A stretch of 64,000 nt of DNA from Brachybacterium halotolerans (GTDB taxonomy: Bacteria; Actinomycetota; Actinomycetes; Actinomycetales; Dermabacteraceae). Positions 37,757 through 46,729 of the stretch are shown one piece after another. The notes beneath the pieces were generated by a model. That model made no database searches, was not told the origin of the DNA, and saw nothing but the letters and a program-made list of their open reading frames with translations. The stretch is from the NCBI RefSeq assembly GCF_016623465.1, contig NZ_JAEDAJ010000003.1, positions 341,355-405,354 of the forward strand, written 5' to 3'. The translations under genes were made by a program, and so were the position numbers. Position 1 is the stretch's first letter. The number at the start of each line of letters is the position of its first letter.

Positions 37757-38392
37757 ATGGCGAAGGGGATCACCAGGCAGCGCATCGTGGAGGCGGCCCT
37801 CGAGGTGCTCGACGAGAAGGGGGCGGACGCGGTCACCGTGCGCGCGGTCGCCTCCCGGCTCGACGTCAGGGCGCCCGCTCTCTACTGGCACGTGAGAGGC
37901 AAGCAGGAGCTTCTCGACGAGATGGGGACCGAGATCCAGCGGCGGGTGATGGCGGCCTCCGCTCCCCGGGCCGGGGCGAGCCCCCAGGAGTCGCTCGGCG
38001 ACTACGCGCGGGCTCTGCGTCGCGAGTACCTGCTGCACCGCGACGGCGCCCGCACCTTCAGCGGCACCCGGCTCACCGACCCCGACGTGCTGCGCGCACA
38101 GGAACCGTGGCTCGAGGCGTGGACGGCCGACGGGGTCCCGCTCGAGACGGCCGTCGACGCCGCAGAGCTCGTGACCGCCTTCGTGGTCGGCTTCGTCATC
38201 GAGGAGCAGGAGCGCGCGCAGTCCGCGCAGGAGGATCCCGAGCGCTACGACGCCGAGTCCCGGGACGCGTTCATCGGGGAGGGCGCTCCCCTCGTGCGCC
38301 GCACGGGGCACCTGCGGGCCGATCCTCACGAGCGGTTCGAGACCCAGCTGGCGATGGTGCTCGCGGGCGTCGCGACGAGGCTGGGGGAGTGA
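37757..38392 (+). CDS. TetR-family regulator (TetR C-terminal type)
   Basis: A 211-residue regulator. I chose ATG 37757 (MAKGITRQRIVEAAL) rather than the upstream in-frame start at 37715, which lies between the operators. The helix-turn-helix reads AVTVRAVASRLDVRAPALYWHVRGKQELLDEM (about residues 24-55), with ALYWHV typical of the TetR/ tetracycline-repressor class. The C-terminal half resembles the TetR_C ligand-binding domain. It is expected to repress itself and the divergent oxidoreductase until a ligand binds. Confidence 0.9.
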   Translation: MAKGITRQRIVEAALEVLDEKGADAVTVRAVASRLDVRAPALYWHVRGKQELLDEMGTEIQRRVMAASAPRAGASPQESLGDYARALRREYLLHRDGARTFSGTRLTDPDVLRAQEPWLEAWTADGVPLETAVDAAELVTAFVVGFVIEEQERAQSAQEDPERYDAESRDAFIGEGAPLVRRTGHLRADPHERFETQLAMVLAGVATRLGE

Positions 38393-38462
38393 GGGCGGAT
38401 CGCGCCGGTGGAGGAGGCCCGCAGGCTGCGGGTGACAGCACGTCCTCGTGGGCAGTGCCCGA

Positions 38463-39467
38463 TCAGCGGGGCGTCGGGCCTGTTGAGCCTCGCCAGAGGA
38501 TCTCGTTCAGGGGCGCCTCGTCGTCCGGCGGGTCCTCGTTGCGCAGCGATGCCGTCAGCCGGCGCATGAGATTGCGCCCCAGCTGCCGGTGGTCCGTGTC
38601 GACCGTGGTCAGCGAGGGCCGCATGTTCGCGCCCAGGACGTGGTTGTCCCAGCCCGTGACGCTGAGATCCCCGGGGACCGACCAGCCGCGCTCCGAGGCC
38701 GCTTCCAGGACGCCCGCGGCAGTGGGGTCGCACGCCGTGATGATCGCCGTCGGCCGATCGTCGTCGTCGAGAGCGCTGACCGCCTCGCGCCCCGCCTGCG
38801 CCGTCCAGGCCCCCTCGTGCACACGCGCCGGTCCCAGGCCGAGCCGTTCGATCGTCGCGACGAAGAGCCGCTTCCGCTCGCGAGCGGAGTGGAAGCGCAG
38901 TTCGCCCGTGACGTGGAGGAATCGGCGATGCCCGAGCTCTGCGAGACGCTCGATCATCTCCGCGATCGGACTCGCGTCGGCGAGCTCTCCGATCGAGCGC
39001 GAGCCCTCGTCGTAGTCGTCGGCGATCACGACGGCGGCTCTGCTCGGTGAGGCGCTCCGTGTCTCCGGGGGAAGCGGGATCAGCGCGAGCACGCCGTCGA
39101 CATCGCCGGACTCCGCGATCTCCCGCACGCGGTCCGCACGGTCCTCGAGGTCGCCGCTCTCGCTGACCACCTGCACCGCGTACCCCTGCTCGTTGGCGGC
39201 GAGGACGGCACCGCCCAGCGCCATCGCGAGACCCTGGTGGATCATCGGGGGGAGCACCACGGCCACGCGCTGGTTGCGCTGCGTGCGCATGGAGCGAGCC
39301 GCCAGATTGGGGCGGTAGCCGAGCTCGCGGACCGATGCCGCGACGCGCGCCCGCGTCTCGGGGCGCATGCGCGGGTCCCCGTTGATGAATCGCGACACCG
39401 TCTGGTGGGAGACCCCGGCGCGCGCGGCGACCTGCCAGATGGTCGCCCTGCCCGTCAGCCCCGACAT
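38463..39467 (-). CDS. LacI-family transcriptional regulator
   Basis: A 334-residue regulator. The start ATG 39467 follows AGAGGA; the longer open frame upstream is spurious Arg-rich sequence. The N-terminal helix-turn-helix reads IWQVAARAGVSHQTVSRFINGDPRMRPETRARV (residues about 9-41) and the hinge helix ends NLAARSMR. The rest is a periplasmic-binding-protein-like sugar-sensing domain, ending in the typical TTVDTDHRQLGRNLMRRL. Divergent from an ABC importer operon whose promoter carries a LacI-type palindrome, so it is the likely repressor. Confidence 0.92.
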   Translation of the reverse strand: MSGLTGRATIWQVAARAGVSHQTVSRFINGDPRMRPETRARVAASVRELGYRPNLAARSMRTQRNQRVAVVLPPMIHQGLAMALGGAVLAANEQGYAVQVVSESGDLEDRADRVREIAESGDVDGVLALIPLPPETRSASPSRAAVVIADDYDEGSRSIGELADASPIAEMIERLAELGHRRFLHVTGELRFHSARERKRLFVATIERLGLGPARVHEGAWTAQAGREAVSALDDDDRPTAIITACDPTAAGVLEAASERGWSVPGDLSVTGWDNHVLGANMRPSLTTVDTDHRQLGRNLMRRLTASLRNEDPPDDEAPLNEILWRGSTGPTPR

Positions 39468-39905
39468 CTCAATCCTCTTCTCCCGATCCCGGCGTCGCGT
39501 CCCCGCTCGGGTCCTCTCCTCGTGTGCGCGTCGCACCCGCTTTTCGGCCGTGCGACGCCCCGGTCGACCGTGACCACGGCCTCTGCACCTGCATCTTCCC
39601 GCGTGCCGACGGCGCACGCGAGTCGGGCCCCAGCCGTGGACGACGTGGCAACCGGCGGCAAGCGCATTGCCCCCTTGTCAGGTGATACCGCACCCTCTAA
39701 CGTGGGAATCAAGTGATCGATCACTTGGACGGAGTCGTCCCCCTGATCCTCGCGCCCGGTCTCCCGGATCCCCCACGCCGAGACCTGCTCATCCCAATGC
39801 CCCGGGTGAGATCCCAGCCGTTCGGTAACCGCTTTCTCACCCGTCAGATCCCATTCCCGCTCACCGCCCACGGACGGTGGACGGCCTGCAGAAGGGAGGG
39901 CCCTC
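39468..39905 (+). promoter_or_regulatory. Importer operon promoter with LacI-type operator
   Basis: 438 bases without a gene. TTGTCA (39675-39680), a 17-base spacer and TAACGT (39698-39703) form a clear vegetative promoter. The perfect palindrome CAAGTGATCGATCACTTG (39710-39727), with the central CG common to LacI-family operators, covers the expected transcription start. The leader of about 195 bases downstream contains CGGTAACCG (39825-39833), a second short palindrome. RBS GGGAGG lies 6 bases before the first permease start. Confidence 0.85.
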
Positions 39906-40946
39906 GTGACCCTCGAACAGACGTCAAGCACCCAGAACCTGAGCCCTCCGCCCGCGGACCGGACGGCCGGGTCGACCGGTCCCGAGGAGGCACCCGCCGC
40001 GTCCCGTGGCTCGTGCCGACGTCTCCGCCGTCGCCGGCTGCCCTGGTACAAGCGCATGTGGCGCGACCGCACCGTGCTGCTGCTCGCACTCCCGGGCATC
40101 GCCGTCATCGTCACGTTCCACTACCTGGCGCTCGGCGGGAACGTCATCGCCTTCCAGGACTATCAGCCGTACCTCGGCATCGGGAAGAGCCTGTGGGTGG
40201 GCTTCGAGAACTTCTCGATCCTGTTCAACGGGGATCCGGAGTTCCTCAACGCCCTGAAGAACACCCTGATCATCACCCTGCTCCAGACGGTGTTCGTGTT
40301 CCCGGCCCCGATCCTGCTGGCCCTGACCCTGCACAGCCTCGTGTCGAACAAGATCCGCCAGGCCGTGCAGTCCGTCCTCTACCTCCCGCACTTCCTCTCG
40401 TGGGTGATCGTGGTGGCGCTGTTCCAGCAGATGCTGGGCGGAGCAGGACTGCTCAACAACTTCCTCCAGGACCACGGCTGGAAGGCGCTGGACATCATCG
40501 GCAACGCCGACGTCTTCTACGCGCTCCTCACCTCGCAGGTCATCTGGAAGGACACCGGCTGGGCGACGATCCTGTTCCTCGCCGTGCTCGCCGGCATCGA
40601 CAAGTCCCTCTACGAGGCCGCCTCGGTCGACGGTGCCTCGCGCTGGCGTCAGACCTGGCACGTGACCCTGCCGGGCATGCGGCCGATCATCATCATGCTG
40701 TTCATCCTCAAGCTCGGCGACTCACTCTCCGTCGGATTCGAGCAGCTGATCCTCCAGCAGGACGCCGTGGGCACCGGCGTCGCCCAGGTCCTGGACACGT
40801 ACGTCTACAACAACGGCGTCGTCGGCGGGTACTGGGGAGTCGCGGCGGCCGTCGGCCTGGTCAAGGGGATCGTCGGACTGATCCTCGTGCTCGGCGCCAA
40901 CAAGATCGCGCACATGTTCGGCGAGGAAGGCGTGTACAAGGCATGA
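39906..40946 (+). CDS. Carbohydrate ABC transporter permease (LplB type)
   Basis: A 346-residue inner-membrane permease. After a ~60-residue basic cytoplasmic N-terminus (RRLRRRRLPWYKRMWRD) there are six membrane helices. The conserved EAA loop, which contacts the ATPase, is seen as YEAASVDGASRWRQTWHVTLPGM (about residues 239-261). It is of the LplB/YtcP class, often linked to oligosaccharide uptake. Start GTG 39906. The stop overlaps the second permease as ATGA. Confidence 0.9.
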   Translation: MTLEQTSSTQNLSPPPADRTAGSTGPEEAPAASRGSCRRLRRRRLPWYKRMWRDRTVLLLALPGIAVIVTFHYLALGGNVIAFQDYQPYLGIGKSLWVGFENFSILFNGDPEFLNALKNTLIITLLQTVFVFPAPILLALTLHSLVSNKIRQAVQSVLYLPHFLSWVIVVALFQQMLGGAGLLNNFLQDHGWKALDIIGNADVFYALLTSQVIWKDTGWATILFLAVLAGIDKSLYEAASVDGASRWRQTWHVTLPGMRPIIIMLFILKLGDSLSVGFEQLILQQDAVGTGVAQVLDTYVYNNGVVGGYWGVAAAVGLVKGIVGLILVLGANKIAHMFGEEGVYKA

Positions 40947-41899
40947 GCACCGCACAGAGCACCCGCCCCACCGCGGCACCCGCACCGGAGGCCCCGAAGC
41001 GGAGGCGTCGTCGGCGCATGATCGACGGCATCCCGACGCCCGGGCCGGTCGAGTCGGTCATCAAGGGCATCGTCCTCCTGATCTGCTGCGCGGCGGTGGT
41101 CGTCCCCTTCATCGGGGTCGTCTCCACGTCGATCGCCACCCCCGAGCAGGTCACCGACGCGGGCGGCTTCGTGCTGCTCCCCAAGGGGCTCGACTTCGAC
41201 TCGTACCGACTGATCTTCGCGGGCGGCGTGGTCACCCGCGCCCTCGGGGTCTCGATCTTCGTGACCGTGGTCGGCACGGCGATCAGCCTCGCCCTCACCG
41301 CATCCCTGGGCTGGGCGCTCAGCCGCCGGGGCACCTTCGGCAACCGGCCCCTGCTGCTGATCGTGCTCATCAGCCTGCTGTTCGGGCCCGGCATCATCCC
41401 CGGGTACCTGGTCGTGCAGCAGCTGGGGCTGCTCGACACGCTCTGGGCGCTCATCATCCCCACCTGCGTCTCCGCCTTCAACGTGGTGGTCGTGCGCTCC
41501 TTCTTCGTGCAGCTGCCCCAGGAGATCCTCGACTCCGCGAAGGTGGACGGAGCCGGCGAGCTGCAGCTGTTCCTGCGGATCGGGCTGCCGCTGTCCAAGG
41601 CCGTGTTCGCCGTGGTCGGCCTGTTCTACGCCGTCGGCTACTGGAACTCGTTCTTCAACGCCCTGCTGTACCTCAACGACAACAGCAAGTGGCCGCTGCA
41701 GATGGTCCTGCGCACCTACGTGGTGCAGGGGACCCAGCTCGGCAGCCAGGACATCGGCATCGACGGCGCCTCTCTGCCTCCGCAGATCTCCCTGCAGATG
41801 GCGATCCTCGTGGTCTCCGTGCTGCCGGTGCTGATCGTCTACCCCTTCCTCCAGCGCCACTTCGCCAAGGGCATGCTCACCGGCGCGGTCAAGGGATGA
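40943..41899 (+). CDS. Carbohydrate ABC transporter permease (YtcP type)
   Basis: A 318-residue partner permease. Arg-rich cytoplasmic N-terminus (RRRRRRM), six membrane helices, and the EAA loop DSAKVDGAGELQLFLRIGLPLSK (about residues 195-217). The ATG at 40943 overlaps the previous stop. The C-terminus YPFLQRHFAKGMLTGAVKG is the hallmark of CUT1-family permeases. No ATPase gene is in the operon, so a shared ATPase of MsiK type elsewhere in the genome would be needed (inference). Confidence 0.92.
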   Translation: MSTAQSTRPTAAPAPEAPKRRRRRRMIDGIPTPGPVESVIKGIVLLICCAAVVVPFIGVVSTSIATPEQVTDAGGFVLLPKGLDFDSYRLIFAGGVVTRALGVSIFVTVVGTAISLALTASLGWALSRRGTFGNRPLLLIVLISLLFGPGIIPGYLVVQQLGLLDTLWALIIPTCVSAFNVVVVRSFFVQLPQEILDSAKVDGAGELQLFLRIGLPLSKAVFAVVGLFYAVGYWNSFFNALLYLNDNSKWPLQMVLRTYVVQGTQLGSQDIGIDGASLPPQISLQMAILVVSVLPVLIVYPFLQRHFAKGMLTGAVKG

Positions 41900-41982
41900 G
41901 CCCCGCAGCGGCCGACCCCGCACTCACCTGAGGTCTCCCGACCAGTCCCGACCAGTCCGCACACTCGATGAGGAGTCAGACC

Positions 41983-43635
41983 ATGGACAGCACCACGCAC
42001 AACCCCACCGGATCCGCCGCACGAGGCCTCTCCCGACGCGCCTTCGGCGTCGGCGCACTCGGAGCGGGCGCCCTCGGCGCTCTCACCGTCGCCGGATGCA
42101 GCAACGAGGGCCGCGGCAGCGCGGCCGTCGGCGACAACTCGGACGCCGTGTTCCCGAGCCACATCCCCTACAAGGGCATCGAATTCGACCTGCCCGGTGA
42201 GAACGGGGTCAGCGACGCCATGCTGACCTATCCGGAGAAGCCCGAGAAGGTCACGGAGGGCACCCCCGGCGACGGGAAGGACTTCGGGGTGTTCGCCCTG
42301 ACGAACAACCCCGCACCGCCGGCGATGGACAAGAACAAGTACTGGCAGGAGCTCAACAAGCGCCTGGGCTGCACGATGAAGGTGACCGTGGTCCCCACGG
42401 GAGACTTCGCGGACCGGTTCCAGACGACGCTGGCCGGCGACAAGCTGCCGGAGATCTTCACCTTCTTCCCGGGCGACGTGCCGAGCCTTCCCGCGATGCT
42501 CTCCGCGAAGGCCGCGGACCTCACCGACCTGCTGTCCGGCGACGCCGTCAAGAAGTACCCGTTCCTGGCGAACATCTCCACCGAGACCTGGCAGGCCTGC
42601 GTCTACGGCGGGAAGATCTTCGCCATTCCGATCCCCCGCGGAGGCATGCAGTCCATCGTCATGTACACGCGGAAGGACTTCCTCGCGGACAAGGGCGTGG
42701 AGGTGACCTCCGATTCCCTGGAGGACTTCACCGACGCGTGCCGCGAGCTCACCGGCGGCAAGCAATGGGCTCTCGGCGGCGCACCCACCCAGTTCGTGCG
42801 CGAGATGTTTGAGATCCCCAACGGCTGGTCCGAGGCCGACGGCAAGCTGACCAGTGCGAACGAGCACGAACGGCAGGAGGATGCCCTCGAGGCGGTGCGC
42901 GCGATGGTCAAGGACGGACTGCTCCATCCGGATGCCTTCACGGCGGACGGCCCGAAGCAGAAGACCTGGGTCATCAACGGCACCACGCCGCTGCTGCAGG
43001 GGACGCTCACCGCCTGGGCCGACTTCCAGAACTACCCCCTCCCCGACGGGTTCCGACTGAACGTCCTCCAGCCGCCCAAGGCCGACGGCGGGGGAACGGC
43101 ACCGATCTGGCACGGTCCGACCTCGCAGAACATCACTGCGATCAGCAAGAAGGCCGAGGACCGGGCCGAGGCGCTGCTGGACGTCCTCAACTACTTCGCG
43201 GCCCCGTTCGGCAGCGAGGAGTACACCTTCAAGATGTTCGGCATCGAAGGGGTGGACCACGAGCTCAAGGGAACCGACCCCGTGCTGACGGAGAAGGGCC
43301 GCAACGAGACCCAGCTGGCCCTGCGGTACGTCGGCCAGGGGCCGTGGGTGAACTTCACCCCCGGCGCGCCCGAGGTGACCAAGGACCAGCACGCGGCGGA
43401 GGCCGCCTCGATCCCGAACGCCGTGAAGAACCCGACGACCGGCCTCTACTCCGAGACGCAGTCGCGCAAGGGCAAGCAGATCGGCAGCGCCCTGGGCGAC
43501 ATCGAGAGCGACATCATCCAGGGGCGCAAGCCCGTGAGCGCGTGGGCCGATGCCGTGGCGACCTGGAAGAAGAACGGCGGGGACGCCATGAAGGACGAGT
43601 ACGAGAAGGCCCTCGCCGAAGCCGCTGAAGGATGA
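41983..43635 (+). CDS. Extracellular solute-binding lipoprotein of the ABC importer
   Basis: A 550-residue binding protein. ATG 41983 has GAGGAG 7 bases upstream; the ATG at 41968 overlaps that site. A twin-arginine-like SRRAFGVGALGAG stretch precedes the lipobox LTVAGC (Cys near residue 39), so it should be lipid-anchored outside the membrane. The mature part resembles LipO/YtcQ-type large solute-binding proteins. These usually bind oligosaccharides. The gene lies between the permeases and the sulfatase in one operon. Confidence 0.9.
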   Translation: MDSTTHNPTGSAARGLSRRAFGVGALGAGALGALTVAGCSNEGRGSAAVGDNSDAVFPSHIPYKGIEFDLPGENGVSDAMLTYPEKPEKVTEGTPGDGKDFGVFALTNNPAPPAMDKNKYWQELNKRLGCTMKVTVVPTGDFADRFQTTLAGDKLPEIFTFFPGDVPSLPAMLSAKAADLTDLLSGDAVKKYPFLANISTETWQACVYGGKIFAIPIPRGGMQSIVMYTRKDFLADKGVEVTSDSLEDFTDACRELTGGKQWALGGAPTQFVREMFEIPNGWSEADGKLTSANEHERQEDALEAVRAMVKDGLLHPDAFTADGPKQKTWVINGTTPLLQGTLTAWADFQNYPLPDGFRLNVLQPPKADGGGTAPIWHGPTSQNITAISKKAEDRAEALLDVLNYFAAPFGSEEYTFKMFGIEGVDHELKGTDPVLTEKGRNETQLALRYVGQGPWVNFTPGAPEVTKDQHAAEAASIPNAVKNPTTGLYSETQSRKGKQIGSALGDIESDIIQGRKPVSAWADAVATWKKNGGDAMKDEYEKALAEAAEG

Positions 43636-43639
43636 TCCC

Positions 43640-44911
43640 GTGAGACCGAACATCATCTATCTGAACTCCCACGACACGGGGCGCTGGATCAGCCCGTACG
43701 GGTACGCCGCGCCCACCCCGCGGATGCAGCGATTCGCCGAGCAGGGAATCGTCTTCCGGCATGCCTTCTCCGCGTCGCCGACGTGCTCCCCGAGCCGAGC
43801 GGCGCTGCTCACCGGGCGCTGGCCGCACGAGGTCGGGATGCTGGGTCTCAGCCATCGGGGCTTCTCCCTCACCGATCCCACGGAGCATCTGAGTCACGTC
43901 CTGGGCAGATCGGGCTATCGCACGGCCCTCGCGGGCGTGCAGCACGTCTCCGAGGACCCGGCCCTCCTCGGATTCGACGAGATCCTGCCGGTCGACAGCC
44001 ACTCGGCCGTCGACGTGGGGCCGGTCGCGGCCCAGTTCGTGTCGGGTGAGCACGAGGAGCCGTTCTACCTCGAGATCGGCTTCATCGAGACCCACCGGCG
44101 CTTCCCGGAGCCGGGGCCGCAGGACGACGCCCGCTATCTGCGGGCGCCGGCGCACCTGCCGGACTCGCCGGAGACCCGCGAGGACATGGCGGGATATTCG
44201 GCGAGCGTGCGGCGTCTCGACGACGCGGTGGGCGCGGTGCTGGACGCGGTCGATCGCGCCGGGATCGCCGATCACACGCTCGTCGTGTGCACGACGGACC
44301 ACGGCCCAGCGTTCCCGGGGATGAAATGCACGCTCACCGACGGCGGCCTCGGAGTCATGCTGATGATGCGCGGACCGGGCATCCGCTCCGGCACCGTGAG
44401 CGACGCGCTGGTCAGCCAGTTGGACCTGTTCCCCACCCTCTGCGAGTTCGCGGAGGTGCCCGCCCCCGAGGGGCTGCGCGGCACGTCGCTGGCGCCCGTT
44501 CTCGAGGACGAGGAGGCCACGCTGCACGACGCCGTCCATGCCGAGCTCACCTACCACGTGGACTACGAGCCGCAGCGTTCCGTGCGCACCGAGCGCTTCG
44601 CATACGTCCGCGCGTTCCGAGCGCTCGACCACAGGATCCTCGAGCACACCGATGCGGGACCCAGCAAGGACTACCTCGTGGATCGGGGATGGGGCGACCT
44701 GGCGCCGGAGACGGAGATGCTCTTCGATCTCCAGCTCGACCCGGCCGAAACCCGCAATCTCGTCGACGACCCCGCCTACGGGGACGTCCTGGTCGAGATG
44801 AGAGCACGCGTGGAGACCTGGATGCGCGAGACAGACGACCCCCTCGTGCGCGGGCCGATCTCTCCGCCCCCCGGAGCGAACGTCATCGGAGGCCCGCCCC
44901 GCGCCGGGTGA
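43640..44911 (+). CDS. Type I sulfatase (arylsulfatase/heparan-type family)
   Basis: A 423-residue sulfatase, starting GTG 43640 four bases after the binding-protein stop. The formylglycine motif reads TCSPSRAALLTGR with Cys49; the CxPxR core is intact and would need a formylglycine-generating enzyme. Metal ligands appear in LNSHDTG near the N-terminus and TTDHGPAFPG (about residue 219). No signal peptide is visible, so it is probably cytoplasmic and acts on sugars after import. The family includes heparan N-sulfatase-like enzymes; the exact substrate is unknown. Its place in a LacI-controlled importer operon suggests use of a sulfated sugar. Confidence 0.9.
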   Translation: MRPNIIYLNSHDTGRWISPYGYAAPTPRMQRFAEQGIVFRHAFSASPTCSPSRAALLTGRWPHEVGMLGLSHRGFSLTDPTEHLSHVLGRSGYRTALAGVQHVSEDPALLGFDEILPVDSHSAVDVGPVAAQFVSGEHEEPFYLEIGFIETHRRFPEPGPQDDARYLRAPAHLPDSPETREDMAGYSASVRRLDDAVGAVLDAVDRAGIADHTLVVCTTDHGPAFPGMKCTLTDGGLGVMLMMRGPGIRSGTVSDALVSQLDLFPTLCEFAEVPAPEGLRGTSLAPVLEDEEATLHDAVHAELTYHVDYEPQRSVRTERFAYVRAFRALDHRILEHTDAGPSKDYLVDRGWGDLAPETEMLFDLQLDPAETRNLVDDPAYGDVLVEMRARVETWMRETDDPLVRGPISPPPGANVIGGPPRAG

Positions 44912-45067
44912 CGGCGAAGCACGGTGCTCTGCATCCCCGTGGACGGCAGCGCCGGTGGCCGGCGCGCGGCCTAGCACACAGGATCTCCCCAGGGGCGACG
45001 CGATTCCTCTCCCCGACCTGCGTCGTTCCCACGCCCGTGGCACGGAGGATCTTCCTAGCCTTTCCGC

Positions 45068-46099
45068 ATGGGGGACGACATCCGTGAACAGCGCGCCCGG
45101 TCCGACGCTCGCTCGCGCACCTTCACCCCGCTCGAGCAGCGGATCGATGCCTGGGCGCACCGGCGTACGCGCGCGCTCGCCGAGAACGCCGGTCCGTGGC
45201 GGCTGCGCGCCCTCGAGCTCGTGGTCTTCACGCTCAAGCAGGCGTGGGCGTGCGTGTTCGGCGCCTCGATGCTCGCCCTTCTCGTGCTCGCGCGGCTGCT
45301 GTACCCCGAGGGTGCGCCGCTCGCGCGGGCGGATGCCCTGGTGATTGCCGCGCTCGCGCTGCAGGTCGTCATGCTCGCGCTGCGCCTGGAGACCCTGCGC
45401 GAGATGGGCACGATCGTGCTGTTCCATGTCGCGGGCACGGCGATGGAGGTGTTCAAGACCCACGTCGGCTCGTGGGAGTACGAGGGCGAGGGCCTGCTGC
45501 GCATCGGCGCTGTCCCGCTGTACACGGGGTTCATGTACGCCGCCGTCGGCTCGTACATGGTGCGCGTGATGCGGCTGTTCGATCTGCGGTTCACGCGCTA
45601 CCCGCCGCGATGGGCGACGGCGCTGCTCGCGGCGGCGATCTACGCGAACTTCTTCACCCACCACTTCCTGCCCGACGCCCGCTGGGTGCTGCTCGTGCTG
45701 GTGGGGCTACTGTTCGGCAGGTGCATGATGAGCTTTCGCAACCACCGCGGCGGCGCCTGGCATCGCATGCCGGTGCTCGCGGCCTTCGCCGGCACCGCGT
45801 TCTTCCTGTGGGTCGCGGAGAACGTCGGGACCGCCGCCGGCGCCTGGATCTACCCGCACCAGCAGGCGGGATGGGAGCCGGTGCCGCTGACGAAGATGGT
45901 GGCCTGGCTGCTGCTGATGATGATCTCGGTGGTGCTGGTGACGCTCGTGCACCCGCCGCAGCGTCCCGACTCCCGTGCACGGGAGCGAGCAGGTCCCGAG
46001 CCCGCGTCCGTGCCTGTGCCCGTGCCCGTACCCGCGGAAGCGACCCTCAGCGCTGATCGGCGACCGGCGCGGGTCCCGCCGCCTGCAGGAACTGGCTGA
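45068..46099 (+). CDS. DUF817 family integral membrane protein
   Basis: A 343-residue protein with about eight hydrophobic helices between residues 50 and 290 and a hydrophilic N-terminus. The sequence FKTHVGSWEYEGEGLLRIGAVPLYTGFMYAAVGSYM (about 136-171) is the conserved DUF817 block. TAGCCT (45056-45061) lies 6 bases before the ATG, suggesting a leaderless transcript. The C-terminal ~45 residues, rich in Pro and including a PVPVPVP repeat, run 53 bases into the convergent tetR gene; the true stop should be checked. The function is unknown. Confidence 0.8.
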   Translation: MGDDIREQRARSDARSRTFTPLEQRIDAWAHRRTRALAENAGPWRLRALELVVFTLKQAWACVFGASMLALLVLARLLYPEGAPLARADALVIAALALQVVMLALRLETLREMGTIVLFHVAGTAMEVFKTHVGSWEYEGEGLLRIGAVPLYTGFMYAAVGSYMVRVMRLFDLRFTRYPPRWATALLAAAIYANFFTHHFLPDARWVLLVLVGLLFGRCMMSFRNHRGGAWHRMPVLAAFAGTAFFLWVAENVGTAAGAWIYPHQQAGWEPVPLTKMVAWLLLMMISVVLVTLVHPPQRPDSRARERAGPEPASVPVPVPVPAEATLSADRRPARVPPPAGTG

Positions 46100-46694
46100 C
46101 GGCGATGTCCGTCAGACCCTCGAGCTGCGCGGCGGGCACGAAGCTTCCGTTGATCATCGTGGCGATGCCGTGCAGGGATGCGAAGAGCACGGTCGCGCTC
46201 CCCGTCAGATCTTCACGGGTCAGGGTGTTCTCGCGCTGTCCCTGCTCGATCAGGTCGGAGAGCAGCGAGAACGGCGCCTCGGCGGCCTCGAGGATGGCCT
46301 CACCGCCCGGCCGGTGCTTGCTCGTGTACATGAGGTCGAGCAGAGAGGCGTTCTCGGTGGCGAAGCGCGTGTAGGTCGAGGCGACCGCTCGCATGCGCGA
46401 GGAGGAGTCCGCCGCCGCGTCGTCGACCGCGGCACGCAGCCTCTCGTCCAGGCGGGCGAAGCCCGAGATCGCGAGCGCGTCCAGCAGGGCCTGGCGATCC
46501 GCGAAGTGCCGGCGGGGCGCCGCGTGGCTGACGCCGATCTCGCGTGCGAGATCACGCAGGGCGATGCCATCGGCGCCGTGCTCGGCGAGCCTGCGCTCGG
46601 CCGCCTCGAGCAGTGCCGTGCGGAGGTTCCCGTGGTGGTACGGACGGACGTCGGCGGAGGGGGTCACCGTCCCAGCATAGGGCGATCTAGCCAT
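46047..46694 (-). CDS. TetR-family regulator
   Basis: A 215-residue regulator, possibly 206 if translation starts at GTG 46667. The helix-turn-helix reads IALRDLAREIGVSHAAPRRHFADRQALLDALA (about residues 44-75). The C-terminal part belongs to the group with the WHG-like domain (SLLDLMYTSKHRP...). It is divergent from a short-chain dehydrogenase, whose -35 begins at its start codon, so binding near 46690-46730 would control both. Confidence 0.88.
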   Translation of the reverse strand: MARSPYAGTVTPSADVRPYHHGNLRTALLEAAERRLAEHGADGIALRDLAREIGVSHAAPRRHFADRQALLDALAISGFARLDERLRAAVDDAAADSSSRMRAVASTYTRFATENASLLDLMYTSKHRPGGEAILEAAEAPFSLLSDLIEQGQRENTLTREDLTGSATVLFASLHGIATMINGSFVPAAQLEGLTDIAVSQFLQAAGPAPVADQR

Positions 46695-46722
46695 TGACTA
46701 CTATGTTGTCGGTGTCTACGGT
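46694..46722 (+). promoter_or_regulatory. Promoter of the short-chain dehydrogenase
   Basis: TTGACT (46694-46699), a 17-base spacer and TACGGT (46717-46722) match a vegetative promoter. Only 7 bases separate the -10 from the ATG at 46730, so the mRNA is probably leaderless. The -35 overlaps the start of the divergent tetR gene. Confidence 0.8.
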
Positions 46723-46729
46723 GTTGCCC

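Noticed and set aside
45975..46697. Plus-strand open frame opposite the TetR gene at 46047-46694
   Set aside because: A shadow; the minus strand has a clear helix-turn-helix and a regulator/enzyme divergent layout.
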